NCBI GenBank assembly: GCA_002358555.1
Contig: DEPC01000139.1
Coordinates: 1-32,442, forward strand
DNA: 32,442 nt
Direction: 5' to 3'
Source of the DNA: Hungatella sp. UBA3402
GTDB taxonomy: Bacteria; Bacillota; Clostridia; Lachnospirales; Lachnospiraceae
Both the position numbers and the translations under genes were made by a program. The first letter of the stretch is position 1, and the number at the start of each line of letters is the position of its first letter. Below the pieces are notes generated by a model, which was not told the DNA's origin, searched no databases, and worked only from the letters and a program-made list of their open reading frames with translations. Positions 1 through 6,944 of the stretch are shown in pieces.

Positions 1-404
1 GCATATATGGCCCGTAATACCATAAAGCGCTTCCTGATAACCTTAACGGCATAATTAAAAATGTTTATGCAGATTTCCGCGTCCTCTTCGTAACCGTAAA
101 ACCGAATACGAAAAGCACCGCGGGAACCTAACCGGCTAACCGAGATACGGCGACAACGGAAATTTTCAGCAATCACGCCGCTAACCATGTGGATCCATTC
201 ATCCCGGAACGGAACCGAAGAAAAGTTTACAACGGGCCTTTCCTCCTGTTCTCCGTCCTTTAGCTGCTCGCGCTTGATTTCATACTTTGCCATTAGTTCC
301 TGTGCTTTCAGCATAGCCGATCGCGCTTCGTTTTCGTTGCTGGATGAAGAAAGCGCCAGCAATTTTTCAATTTTGTCTATGATTTTATTTTCGTTATCTT
401 TCAT
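1..404 (-). CDS. DUF2786 domain protein, 3' end cut by the window edge
   Basis: An open frame runs leftward from an ATG at 404 to the window edge without a stop (at least 134 residues). The N-terminal part, with KIEKLLALSSS followed by a conserved helix (EARSAMLKAQELMAKYEI, about residues 12-45), matches the DUF2786 domain found in phage and bacterial proteins of unknown biochemical role. The rest is basic and mixed alpha/beta (RFYGYEEDAEICINIF near residues 105-120). The start overlaps the last 11 bases of the upstream HAD-like gene, so translation is probably coupled. It belongs to the long leftward element operon. The family call is good; the function is unknown. Confidence 0.75.
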   Translation of the reverse strand, partial: MKDNENKIIDKIEKLLALSSSSNENEARSAMLKAQELMAKYEIKREQLKDGEQEERPVVNFSSVPFRDEWIHMVSGVIAENFRCRRISVSRLGSRGAFRIRFYGYEEDAEICINIFNYAVKVIRKRFMVLRAIY

Positions 405-726
405 CCAGTTTCCCCTTGATAAATACTTGTTTACATGCTTTGTCGTCAATATAGAGATCCGCCGTTATTTTCCGGCTGTCCTCTCCGAATTGTTCCAGGA
501 TTTCCGGAAGGTTTTCATTGATTGCGTCAAATTCCAGGCCGCTATATCTGCAAAATTCAACCGCCGCTTCCAGGGCTTTCCCGTTTCTATTTGTCCACAA
601 AATCACTTTTCCGCCCATTTCCCGGAACATGATTAACCAGTTAATCAGTTTTTCGTTTGGTTCCCCGGTATTTGGCCAGTGTCCGTTTGGCGTTAATACG
701 CCATCAAAATCTACTGCAATAGTCAT
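394..726 (-). CDS. small HAD-superfamily phosphatase-like protein
   Basis: The 110-residue protein opens with IAVDFDGVL (residues 3-11), the HAD motif I with both catalytic aspartates, and then has a second motif near VILWTNRNG (about residues 41-49, Thr/Asn of motif II). A late acidic motif, LYIDDKA (about residues 91-97), fits motif IV. The length matches compact phage-encoded HAD hydrolases rather than host enzymes with cap domains. It probably removes phosphate from a nucleotide or small metabolite in the cytoplasm; the substrate cannot be told. It overlaps the helicase-loader gene upstream by 4 bases (ATGA-type) and the DUF2786 gene downstream by 11 bases, so all three are one translationally coupled unit. 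Confidence 0.75.
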   Translation of the reverse strand: MTIAVDFDGVLTPNGHWPNTGEPNEKLINWLIMFREMGGKVILWTNRNGKALEAAVEFCRYSGLEFDAINENLPEILEQFGEDSRKITADLYIDDKACKQVFIKGKLDER

Positions 727-1619
727 TTTCCAAGTAAGCGATCCAGAAGATCGCTGTTCTCCTTTCTTGCGATCGCGCTCCTGATTGATTCCGACGGAAA
801 CTCAATAGGCAGCGCCATTTTTTCAATGCGGTTGACGATCCGATCGTCAAGCTGCAATTCCCCGATCCGGTAATTGCTTGTAAATATCGTGATCCGCTTT
901 TCAATCATGCGGCCGTTTAAGATATTATAAAAGCGCTCATTTATCCAGTCTTTTGGCTTCTCGACGCCTATATCATCAATCACCAGGACGGGAACGGATA
1001 TAATATCATCAATCAATCTGTGTTCGTTTAGCGGATCGCCCGCGTTCCGTTCCCTGGAATTTTCGCCCCATGTGCTTTTTATCTGGTCAAGAATCTGTAT
1101 TGTGGTTGCAAATTTCGCGCCCACCATGTACCGCGTGATTATGTCATTAGCAATCGACACGGCCAGCCGCGTCTTTCCGGAACCCTTAACGCCTGAATGA
1201 AAGTAAAATCCTTTTCCGGTTTCCTTGATTTCCTGGAATTGCTCAATATACTGTTTTGCAAGGTATTTCGCCAGCTTTGCAAGTTCCCGGCTTTGCGGCG
1301 TGGAATAACAATCCGTCTGAAAATTGTCAACCGTCTGGCCTTCAAATTCTTTCGGAATTGTGGCAAACCTCAACCGGCCAGCAAGCCGATCCCGCTGTAT
1401 TTTCCCGCACTCACATTCACGGGAATATGTATAGCCGTCTTTTTCAATTTCGTAATATCCGGAATCGCGGCATTTCTGGCATTTATACGCCGTCTTTTCC
1501 GTTGTTTCTCCGGAACCGTTTAAGCGCTTCATTCGTTGTTCCCTCAATCGTTCCAGGATCGGCGCGGTTATTGATTCCAGGGTTTCCGGCGCCTGTGCTG
1601 CCTGTGTTGCCGTTGACAT
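723..1619 (-). CDS. DnaC/DnaI-like AAA+ helicase loader
   Basis: The 298-residue protein has a four-cysteine zinc site (C47, C50, C69, C71), then an AAA+ ATPase core with Walker A GVKGSGKT (residues 143-150), Walker B VLVIDDIG (211-218) and sensor I TSNY (247-250). This order is typical of phage DnaC/DnaI loaders, which place the replicative helicase at the origin. The start at 1619 is supported by a strong AAGGGGG Shine-Dalgarno eight bases upstream, although it lies 137 bases inside the preceding replisome-organizer gene. A later Met at residue 30 would keep the zinc site but lacks as good a ribosome site. It is adjacent to its expected partner, the replication initiator. Confidence 0.88.
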   Translation of the reverse strand: MSTATQAAQAPETLESITAPILERLREQRMKRLNGSGETTEKTAYKCQKCRDSGYYEIEKDGYTYSRECECGKIQRDRLAGRLRFATIPKEFEGQTVDNFQTDCYSTPQSRELAKLAKYLAKQYIEQFQEIKETGKGFYFHSGVKGSGKTRLAVSIANDIITRYMVGAKFATTIQILDQIKSTWGENSRERNAGDPLNEHRLIDDIISVPVLVIDDIGVEKPKDWINERFYNILNGRMIEKRITIFTSNYRIGELQLDDRIVNRIEKMALPIEFPSESIRSAIARKENSDLLDRLLGK

Positions 1620-2541
1620 TGTTTGTACCCCCTTTATTTGCGTATGTGCCTTCTAGCACTTTTAAAGCGTTTGTTTTATTTATCAGCCAATCAAACGAAC
1701 ATCCACCCCAGCGCCCGTTACGTCCGGAAAGAAAATCGCTGTCCTGTGCCATCTCAAAAAGCCGGTGAAGCCGGTCATAGTCTGTTATGCCAGGCCATAT
1801 TTTCAGCTTTTTAAACTCGTTTAACAGTGTCCGGATTTTCTTTTTCCGCGCTTCAGACATTCCGCGGATTTTGGGTAAATCTATACATGTATCATGAAAA
1901 TCCTGTGTTATGTGCTGATAGTCTATCCGGATTCTTTCGGAATCCGGAACCAGATCCGGCGTTTCATCAGCCGGGCCGGACAATATATCTTCGTCAGAAG
2001 ATATATTTATATATTCTTCTTCTTTCTCTTCTTCTTCTCTCTGTTGCGTGACTTCACGTGAAATGTCACGTGACGGGCTTGTGACATTGTTGTTTTCACC
2101 GATTCCAGACGGCGGAACCGCGGCGGCGCCGGAAGGTAATTCTTCCAGCAATAGCGCCTTTTTCCGCTCCCTTTCCCGCTGCTTTCTAATCCGGTTTTGC
2201 TCCCTGATTCTGTCCATGCCCTCAATGTTTTGGTGCTTATCAAAATTTGTGATATAGATTCCCTTTGTTGTGCTTTCGATCATCCTGAATTTTTCAAACG
2301 TTGCAAGCGCAAGTTTAACCGTTTGCAGCGGCTTATTGAAAATCACGGAAAGCATTTCATCCGTGTATGGGAATTCATCTTCCACCAAAATAAGCCCGTT
2401 CGCGTTGCATTTTCCAGCCAGGGCGATCAGGCGGATCCACACCACAAGAAGCGCGTCACCGTCTGGCATTGACTGAATAATTTTGATTTTTTCATCGTCA
2501 AACATATCGATCCGAAGTTTGATCCACTGCATTTCTGCCAT
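1483..2541 (-). CDS. phage replisome organizer / DnaD-like replication initiator
   Basis: The 352-residue protein starts MAEMQWIKLRIDMFDDEKIK and continues with a winged-helix-like N-terminal domain (about residues 1-115), matching the phage replisome organizer N-terminal family. A basic stretch (RIRKQRERERKK, about 117-128) is followed by a long acidic, low-complexity linker (EEEEKEEEYINISSDED), a second helical domain (about 205-295) and a Gly/Asn-rich tail (GNTGSTGAGNPG). It should bind the element's origin and recruit the helicase loader encoded directly downstream. The low-complexity tail is the part that overlaps the loader gene, and the linker DNA carries the candidate origin repeats. 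Role strong by family and context; exact origin not proven. Confidence 0.82.
   Translation of the reverse strand: MAEMQWIKLRIDMFDDEKIKIIQSMPDGDALLVVWIRLIALAGKCNANGLILVEDEFPYTDEMLSVIFNKPLQTVKLALATFEKFRMIESTTKGIYITNFDKHQNIEGMDRIREQNRIRKQRERERKKALLLEELPSGAAAVPPSGIGENNNVTSPSRDISREVTQQREEEEKEEEYINISSDEDILSGPADETPDLVPDSERIRIDYQHITQDFHDTCIDLPKIRGMSEARKKKIRTLLNEFKKLKIWPGITDYDRLHRLFEMAQDSDFLSGRNGRWGGCSFDWLINKTNALKVLEGTYANKGGTNNVNGNTGSTGAGNPGINNRADPGTIEGTTNEALKRFRRNNGKDGV
1985..2090. other. candidate replication origin inside the initiator gene
   Basis: Within the linker-coding part of the initiator gene lie two TCACGTGA-like palindromes (TTCACGTGAA near 2053-2062 and GTCACGTGAC near 2065-2074) and further GTGAC copies near 2047 and 2081. 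These flank an AT-rich and polypyrimidine tract at about 1998-2042. Initiator-binding repeats beside an easily melted tract, located within the initiator gene, is a known layout for phage origins. The repeats are few, so this is an inference. Confidence 0.4.
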
Positions 2542-2560
2542 AGTATCACCACCTAAAAAG

Positions 2561-3592
2561 CTATAAATATTTGCTCATAATATCCCGCTTTGATTGCGGC
2601 TTTTTCCCTCCATCCTTTTTCTTTGCCGGTTCCATTTCGTCCAGGAAATTGACGCCGCCCTTCAGCCCGGTTTCCCGTGTAGCTGCCAGATTCTTTTTGA
2701 TCAAATCTTTGTTTTCAGCGACTTTGTTATAAACCAGTTCAAGCCTTGTCTGCGGATATGTCAGGCCGGATATGCAGCATATTGTTTCTTCGGCGTTGAA
2801 TGTCTGGAAATTGTCGATCGGCGTTCCGAACGCCTTTTCTAAATCCGACATTTTTACATTTCCAGCAAGGGAAGCCGTAATATATTTCACGGCTCTATCA
2901 GGTTCCAGCGGCGCCAGGGCGCTTTCTTTTACTGCCTGGATAACGTCGGCGCTTTCCTTGCCTTTGCTGCGAATAACAACGGAAACGCCGTGCGCCTTTA
3001 ATGTTTCCATGATTTCCGCCTTGTCAATATTGCCTTTTACGCTTTTATGCTTTTCCGGAATCTCCAAAAACGCGGAAAAGGAATCCACGAAGGCGGCGTT
3101 TAATTCCAGTTTATCCCCGTTCCCGTTGTCGATGATAAAACAGGAACCGGAACCGGAAATTTCCGTCAACTCCGAAAAACATTCGTATGAATTGATATGT
3201 GATTTTACGCTTTCATCAGGCGCCGGAATAATTGTGATCGCTCCTATGGTCTTTCCTTCGTCAATCAGCAAATCAATAAGCATAGGCCCAGCCCCGGAAC
3301 CCGTGCCGCCGCCGCTGGCGAAAATAACAAAAGTCATTTCAGATTTTGCCTTTGATTCAATTTCCGCCGCGATATTGTCAAAATCATCAATAACAAGCTG
3401 CTTCGCCTTTTTGCGGTCTTTGTTGCAGCCTTCGCCCTGTGGAATGTGATACTTGAATTTTGCCTTTTCCAGCGTGTCAAGATCCTCCCGTGACGTATTC
3501 ACGTAAATTACAGAAAAGCCGTTTTCCTCAAATAACCGGCCGATATTTCCGGCCGCCTGGCCTACTGCCACGAATGAAATTTTATTTTTCAT
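2561..3592 (-). CDS. tubZ: TubZ/FtsZ-like tubulin GTPase, type III partition motor
   Basis: The 343-residue protein carries the tubulin/FtsZ signatures: a Gly-rich N-terminal loop (GQAAGNIG, residues 11-18), NTSREDL (32-38, like the FtsZ NTD-L segment) and the tubulin signature GGGTGSGAGP (94-103). The C-terminal tail is Lys-rich (PAKKKDGGKKPQSKR), as in TubZ proteins whose basic tail contacts TubR. TubZ forms treadmilling GTP filaments that move plasmid or phage DNA. I start it at 3592 because an AAAGGGG Shine-Dalgarno lies about six bases upstream and the ATG overlaps the stop of the winged-helix gene (ATGA). A start 27 bases upstream is possible. The iterons, small DNA-binding gene and GTPase gene order match TubRZC. 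A nuclear-type PhuZ or a true FtsZ is less likely given this context. Confidence 0.82.
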   Translation of the reverse strand: MKNKISFVAVGQAAGNIGRLFEENGFSVIYVNTSREDLDTLEKAKFKYHIPQGEGCNKDRKKAKQLVIDDFDNIAAEIESKAKSEMTFVIFASGGGTGSGAGPMLIDLLIDEGKTIGAITIIPAPDESVKSHINSYECFSELTEISGSGSCFIIDNGNGDKLELNAAFVDSFSAFLEIPEKHKSVKGNIDKAEIMETLKAHGVSVVIRSKGKESADVIQAVKESALAPLEPDRAVKYITASLAGNVKMSDLEKAFGTPIDNFQTFNAEETICCISGLTYPQTRLELVYNKVAENKDLIKKNLAATRETGLKGGVNFLDEMEPAKKKDGGKKPQSKRDIMSKYL

Positions 3593-3843
3593 TTTCTGCC
3601 CCTTTCTTTTTCCAGACATTCACACCCTTCAGGCGTGATAAAATATGTATCAGCGCGGCCCTCTTTCAATCCGCGGCCAATATATCCGGATTTCTCAAAA
3701 TCTTTTATTTTTTTGAATATCGTATTTTCTTTCAATCCGAAATCCTCCGAAGCGGCGATCTCTTTTACTGTCATAGATGATAGTCTGCTTGTGGCTTCGC
3801 CCGTTCGCAAGATTGAAAGAATAATAAAACCTAACCTGTTCAA
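3589..3843 (-). CDS. tubR: small winged-helix DNA-binding protein, TubR-like adaptor
   Basis: The 84-residue protein contains a helix-turn-helix (about residues 24-50, MTVKEIAASEDFGLKENTIF) and a wing-like GRGLKEGRADTYFITPEG segment (about 57-74), the layout of small winged-helix proteins such as TubR. The start appears to be TTG at 3843 with GGTGA a few bases upstream; no ATG fits. Its last codon overlaps the tubulin-like gene by 4 bases (ATGA), so the two are co-translated. Eight 10-bp iterons lie directly upstream. In known type III systems TubR binds such iterons, represses its own operon and links the DNA to TubZ filaments. The TubR name rests on context more than on sequence identity. 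Confidence 0.68.
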   Translation of the reverse strand: MNRLGFIILSILRTGEATSRLSSMTVKEIAASEDFGLKENTIFKKIKDFEKSGYIGRGLKEGRADTYFITPEGCECLEKERGRK

Positions 3844-3870
3844 TCTTTCACCGTCTTTCTGCCGCCCTTG

Positions 3871-3950
3871 TGAATTCTGATTTACTCTGATTTACTCTGA
3901 TATTCTCTGATAAACTCTGATTTATTCTGATTTACTCTGATAAACTCTGA
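3871..3950. repeat. eight 10-bp iterons, candidate tubC centromere
   Basis: Eight head-to-tail units of exactly 10 bases run from 3871 to 3950. All end in TCTGA, and the commonest unit on the plus strand is TTTACTCTGA. The period is close to one helical turn, so binding sites would fall on one face of the DNA. The array sits just upstream of the winged-helix/tubulin-like pair, where tubC centromere and operator repeats are found. It also encodes the last residues of the zinc-ribbon gene. Confidence 0.75.
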
Positions 3951-4177
3951 TTTTTAGGTTTACCACGTTCAGAAATCACTTGATCGTATGGAATCGTACC
4001 AAGATAACGATCCGCGTCAGAACATCCACAATTAGGACATATGCTAGTTGCTTCACACGACATATAAACTTTCCCGCAACTCTGGCAAGTGTTCAGCCAG
4101 AATGGATCTGTAATTTTTGTAATGCCGTCTGAATAATATGTGTTTCTTCGCTGAAAATCGCTCCATATGCTTGACAT
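3932..4177 (-). CDS. small zinc-ribbon protein
   Basis: This 81-residue protein has two CxxC knuckles, CQSCGKVY (about residues 33-40) and CPNCGC (about 50-55), with a further Cys between, the pattern of a zinc ribbon. No enzyme domain is visible. A weak AAAGG-type ribosome site precedes the ATG. The final residues (KNQSLSE) and the stop are encoded inside the first two and a half iterons (as read leftward), so the gene reaches into the candidate centromere. Being directly ahead of the partition genes it may be co-transcribed with them. A DNA- or protein-binding accessory role is only a guess. Confidence 0.6.
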   Translation of the reverse strand: MSSIWSDFQRRNTYYSDGITKITDPFWLNTCQSCGKVYMSCEATSICPNCGCSDADRYLGTIPYDQVISERGKPKNQSLSE

Positions 4178-4234
4178 TCACGCGCCTAACCTTTACAATT
4201 ATTAAAGGCTGGCGCATGTCGCAAGCTGTGAATG

Positions 4235-4274
4235 GGGCGCAACGGGAAGGCTGTCAATCTTTGGCGTTGCGCCC
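4235..4274. other. strong GC hairpin between small genes
   Basis: GGGCGCAACG (4235-4244) pairs perfectly with CGTTGCGCCC (4265-4274) around a 20-base loop. On the plus strand it is followed by TTTT, but transcription here runs leftward and no T-run follows on that side. It may be an mRNA processing or attenuation structure between the 54-residue gene and the zinc-ribbon/partition genes, or a terminator against antisense transcription. Confidence 0.5.
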
Positions 4275-4279
4275 TTTTA

Positions 4280-4444
4280 TTATGCAGAATCCACGATCGG
4301 CGCGTTCGTCATAATGCCGATCGTCAATGTGTCAAGCGCTTTCGGAAGGGCTTCGTCAAGGTCTTTCGGTGTCCTGATTCCGAAGCCTTTCAAAATCTCT
4401 TTCAGCCGTTCGGCCTGTGTCTGCTGATTTTCTTTTTTTGCCAT
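4280..4444 (-). CDS. 54-residue protein of unknown function
   Basis: A short frame from ATG 4444 to TAA 4280 encodes a protein starting MAKKENQQTQAERLKEILKG and ending NAPIVDSA. A strong AAAGGGGG Shine-Dalgarno lies eight to ten bases upstream, and the frame sits in step with its neighbours in the operon, which is why I call it. The N-terminal half is probably a charged helix (QAERLKEILKGFG). I do not recognise the family. Its gene lies between the 168-residue protein and the GC hairpin. Confidence 0.6.
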   Translation of the reverse strand: MAKKENQQTQAERLKEILKGFGIRTPKDLDEALPKALDTLTIGIMTNAPIVDSA

Positions 4445-4460
4445 AATTGCAGCCCCCTTT

Positions 4461-4967
4461 TTAGTAATACTCTAATTCTTCAGAAACATGGAACCATGTG
4501 ATCCGGCCGTGCATTTTCCAATCAACCCGAAGAAATTCTTTTGCGGTTGTCTTGTCAATGTCTGCTTTGGTCTTGCCATCGTCCATATATTTCCTGAATT
4601 TCTTTGTTTTGCCGTCGGCTCTCAGGATTATAAATTCTTTCCCGATCTCCCAGCGGAAATTGCGCTGCTCTTCCGGATCCCATTCCTCCGGCCCGGCGTA
4701 AGTCAATTCCCGGACATAGTGAACCGATTTCGGCCACATTGTAAGCCTGGTATTCATTCCGACATTGTTTAAATGCCGGATAACATAGGCTTCAAAAATC
4801 CGCTTATTTTCCTCTGTCAAATCCTGATAGCCGGTTGTTTCGGTTATGTCATATCCGTGAATATTTAAAATGTCCTGGACGGTCTGAAGCTGATAATCAG
4901 CCCGGCCGTATTTCTCATAAAGCGCCGTTACTTCCTGGTATGAAGTGCGGTTCGTTGGTTTTCTCAT
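4461..4967 (-). CDS. unknown phage protein, 168 residues
   Basis: The protein starts MRKPTNRTSYQEVTALYEKYG and is helical and charged, with several Trp and Tyr residues in its second half (WPKSVHYVRELTYAGPEEWD, then DWKMHGRITWFHVSEELEYY at the end). I do not recognise the family. The start at 4967 is preferred because GGAAAGGTGG lies just upstream; an in-frame start eight codons earlier has no good ribosome site. A GC hairpin (5003-5018) lies between it and the CLec gene upstream in the operon. Confidence 0.6.
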   Translation of the reverse strand: MRKPTNRTSYQEVTALYEKYGRADYQLQTVQDILNIHGYDITETTGYQDLTEENKRIFEAYVIRHLNNVGMNTRLTMWPKSVHYVRELTYAGPEEWDPEEQRNFRWEIGKEFIILRADGKTKKFRKYMDDGKTKADIDKTTAKEFLRVDWKMHGRITWFHVSEELEYY

Positions 4968-5002
4968 GGTTCCACCTTTCCGGCCCTCCACGGGCCTATT
5001 AG

Positions 5003-5018
5003 CCGCGCTATCGCGCGG
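5003..5018 (-). other. GC hairpin with GATA tetraloop, DGR-type target hairpin candidate
   Basis: Read on the leftward coding strand, CCGCGC-GATA-GCGCGG forms a perfect 6-bp GC stem with a GATA loop, 15 bases after the stop of the CLec gene. In the Bordetella phage system a GC-rich hairpin with a GRNA tetraloop just after the variable region is needed for target recognition, and this one fits both position and loop rule. A plain mRNA hairpin is the alternative. Confidence 0.5.
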
Positions 5019-5033
5019 GTAAACAGATTACAG

Positions 5034-5165
5034 TTACCGGATTACAGGTTTTCCAAGTAAAGCGGAAAAGAAGCCGAGGTGCGCGCCCACGTGCGAACGC
5101 GGGTAGCTCAAATCCAGCGCCGACGGCCCGGAATGCGAAGTGTTGTTGAAACTCGCACCCACGAA
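5034..5165 (-). other. candidate variable region (VR) of the CLec gene
   Basis: The last 40 or so codons are more GC-rich than the rest of the gene, and many positions where family members have Asn (AAC/AAT) carry His, Gly, Ala, Ser, Asp or Val. This is the footprint of adenine-directed mutagenesis. The downstream end (GGCTTCTTTTCCGC and on) would be the constant part next to the hairpin. Without a template repeat in view this is an inference. Confidence 0.5.
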
Positions 5166-5993
5166 ACAAATTGCTTCGTCAAGTTCCGCGTCAGCTGCAA
5201 ACCATTCTTTACTTGCGCTTTCATCATTTACAACGATCCCTAAATCCTCTAAAATCTGCGGTACTTCATCCAGGGAAACGGATACTTCCTCACGTTCTAC
5301 GGCGTCATAGCCTTCAACCTCTCCAGTTGTGATCATCATATCGCCATCTTCTCCGGGGCCTATCATGACCGGGCGGCCGTTTGCCAGCACTTCCAGAAAT
5401 TCCTTGCTATCCTCTGATAAATCAGCGTCAGGGGCCGCGGCGTCATTGTTCGGCATGTATTCCAGTTTCCCGGATTTTAAGCGGATTCCAGAAACAATTT
5501 TCCACACATTCCCGATCGTGTCAGCTATGCCCGTTTCTGCGTTTCCGTTGTGGAACCATGCAGCGGGGCCAGATCCTGTTTCTGTGCGCCCGTATTCGCT
5601 CCGTATGCCCTCTTCTGATTCGTCAGCGTGATAATGTCCATATGATGTATTTCCATGTGTTCCCGGCCGTGTGGTGTCCTTTATGTACTGCCATTCGCAA
5701 TTAGTCAGCAAGTGCCAGCCTTCCCCTTTCTGCCGGATTCTTGCGATCGCGTCGTCCATGTTGATATATGTCAGCGGATCCCGAAGCGGAAGGGAAACAA
5801 CCTGATTCTTTACCGCGCTATTCAAGAACCTGGAAAGATAAACGGAATCATATTCCACGCCCTTGACGATAAAAACCGGATCCGCCTGATCTTTTGTGGG
5901 CGCCGTGTTTTCAAGTTTCAACATCATATTGGGAAGCCCGTTAGCGTCATAGATAACAACCGGTGTTTCCTTTACATACTTTCTTTCTTTCAT
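5034..5993 (-). CDS. CLec / formylglycine-enzyme-fold protein, probable DGR target (variable protein)
   Basis: The 319-residue protein has features of the formylglycine-enzyme/C-type-lectin fold of diversity-generating-retroelement targets: LLTNCEWQYI (about 94-103), AAWFHNGNAETGIADTIGNVWKIVSG (about 145-170) and a C-terminal end GASFNNTSHSG...SYPRSHVGAHLGFFSALLG, where the variable region of such proteins lies. The tail resembles the N-rich pattern of these regions (the usual NNN-LGF ending reads HVGAHLGF here). The start at 5993 follows GAGAGGA; an upstream GTG (6014) is less likely. A GATA-loop hairpin follows the stop. No reverse transcriptase or template repeat is in the window, so the retroelement would be to the left or elsewhere. 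The protein probably displays a variable ligand-binding surface. Confidence 0.72.
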   Translation of the reverse strand: MKERKYVKETPVVIYDANGLPNMMLKLENTAPTKDQADPVFIVKGVEYDSVYLSRFLNSAVKNQVVSLPLRDPLTYINMDDAIARIRQKGEGWHLLTNCEWQYIKDTTRPGTHGNTSYGHYHADESEEGIRSEYGRTETGSGPAAWFHNGNAETGIADTIGNVWKIVSGIRLKSGKLEYMPNNDAAAPDADLSEDSKEFLEVLANGRPVMIGPGEDGDMMITTGEVEGYDAVEREEVSVSLDEVPQILEDLGIVVNDESASKEWFAADAELDEAICFVGASFNNTSHSGPSALDLSYPRSHVGAHLGFFSALLGKPVIR

Positions 5994-6010
5994 TTGCTTA
6001 TTTCCTCTCT

Positions 6011-6877
6011 TCACTGAATTTTCACTTTCAAGCCGCGCCGACGCAATTCTGCGGCAAGTTCTTTCGTCGTGCTTTGCTCTATTATCTTTTTCTTTTCCAG
6101 GTATTCAGGCGGGATCCGCACCCGTGCCAGGCGGCCGCGCTTATCATCCGGCCCCAGGTCAAACAATTCAAATGCAGCGGCCTTTCTCACTGTGTATTTA
6201 TCCGTAATTACCCACCACATATTATTTAAGTCATGATAGACGCGCCCACGGTACAAATAGCCATCACGTCCACGGAAATATTTAATATCCCCGTTTCGGA
6301 TTGTCTTTTTATCCCTGTCCATTCCGTTATATGGCGGCTGTGTCTGTCCGTCCAGGATCCGAAGGTCAAAATCCGTGTCTTTCTGTTCGTGGTGACAGGA
6401 TTCTACATATCTGCACTTGATCCATTCCTCCGCCAGCTTTGGAGATCTGCTTGTTATGTCTTTTACGTCCGTTATGCCTTTTAAAAGCCGGATCAGCTGA
6501 TTCATGTACTTTTTATATTGCAGCTGGATCATGTACGGCATTTTCCGGAATTTGTCAAAATCGTATTTCCCGCCGTGTGAATTCTCATGCACCACGTTTT
6601 GAAAGAATCCGATTTTGAAGCCGCCTGGATATTTTTCAGCATAAAATTCCAGATCACCGCGCTTTCCTATCCAGTGATCGCTCCTGATAATTTTGTCAAC
6701 ATCCGGATTCATGCAGACATTAAAGCCTTCGGCCGCCAGCATATTGATCAGCTGATAAAAATATCCATAGTGCCGGTATTTGTACTTTCCGAAGTATCTA
6801 TCCGGCGCATTTTCTGTATTGTTCAGGAAAGAAATTGTTGTGTCATGGATCCAATAAGTATTTGATTCCGTTTTCAT
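6011..6877 (-). CDS. unknown phage protein, 288 residues
   Basis: The protein starts MKTESNTYWIHDTTISFLNN, is rich in Tyr, Lys and Arg, and ends in a basic helix (TTKELAAELRRRGLKVKIQ) resembling SAP-like DNA-binding helices, though I cannot assign it firmly. A DGYLYRGRVYHDLNNMWWV segment lies near residues 206-224. No signal peptide or membrane segment is seen. The ATG at 6877 follows AAGGGGC closely; a GTG one codon earlier is possible. It ends just before the CLec gene and may be functionally linked to it, but nothing shows how. Confidence 0.6.
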   Translation of the reverse strand: MKTESNTYWIHDTTISFLNNTENAPDRYFGKYKYRHYGYFYQLINMLAAEGFNVCMNPDVDKIIRSDHWIGKRGDLEFYAEKYPGGFKIGFFQNVVHENSHGGKYDFDKFRKMPYMIQLQYKKYMNQLIRLLKGITDVKDITSRSPKLAEEWIKCRYVESCHHEQKDTDFDLRILDGQTQPPYNGMDRDKKTIRNGDIKYFRGRDGYLYRGRVYHDLNNMWWVITDKYTVRKAAAFELFDLGPDDKRGRLARVRIPPEYLEKKKIIEQSTTKELAAELRRRGLKVKIQ

Positions 6878-6944
6878 CACGCCCCTTCATGTTATTAGAA
6901 AGCCGTTTCGTGGCCTTAATCCGTTTTATACCTGGAAAATACCG

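Noticed and set aside
2772..3449. 225-residue rightward frame opposite the tubulin-like gene
   Set aside because: Shadow frame: no motif, no ribosome site, antisense to a clear gene.
3871..3950. Short regular repeats that could suggest a CRISPR array
   Set aside because: The unit is 10 bases with no spacers and no cas genes; the context fits partition iterons.
5034..5993. CLec gene as a true formylglycine-generating enzyme
   Set aside because: The catalytic Cys pair of that enzyme is not visible, and the C-terminal pattern and hairpin fit a variable binding protein better.
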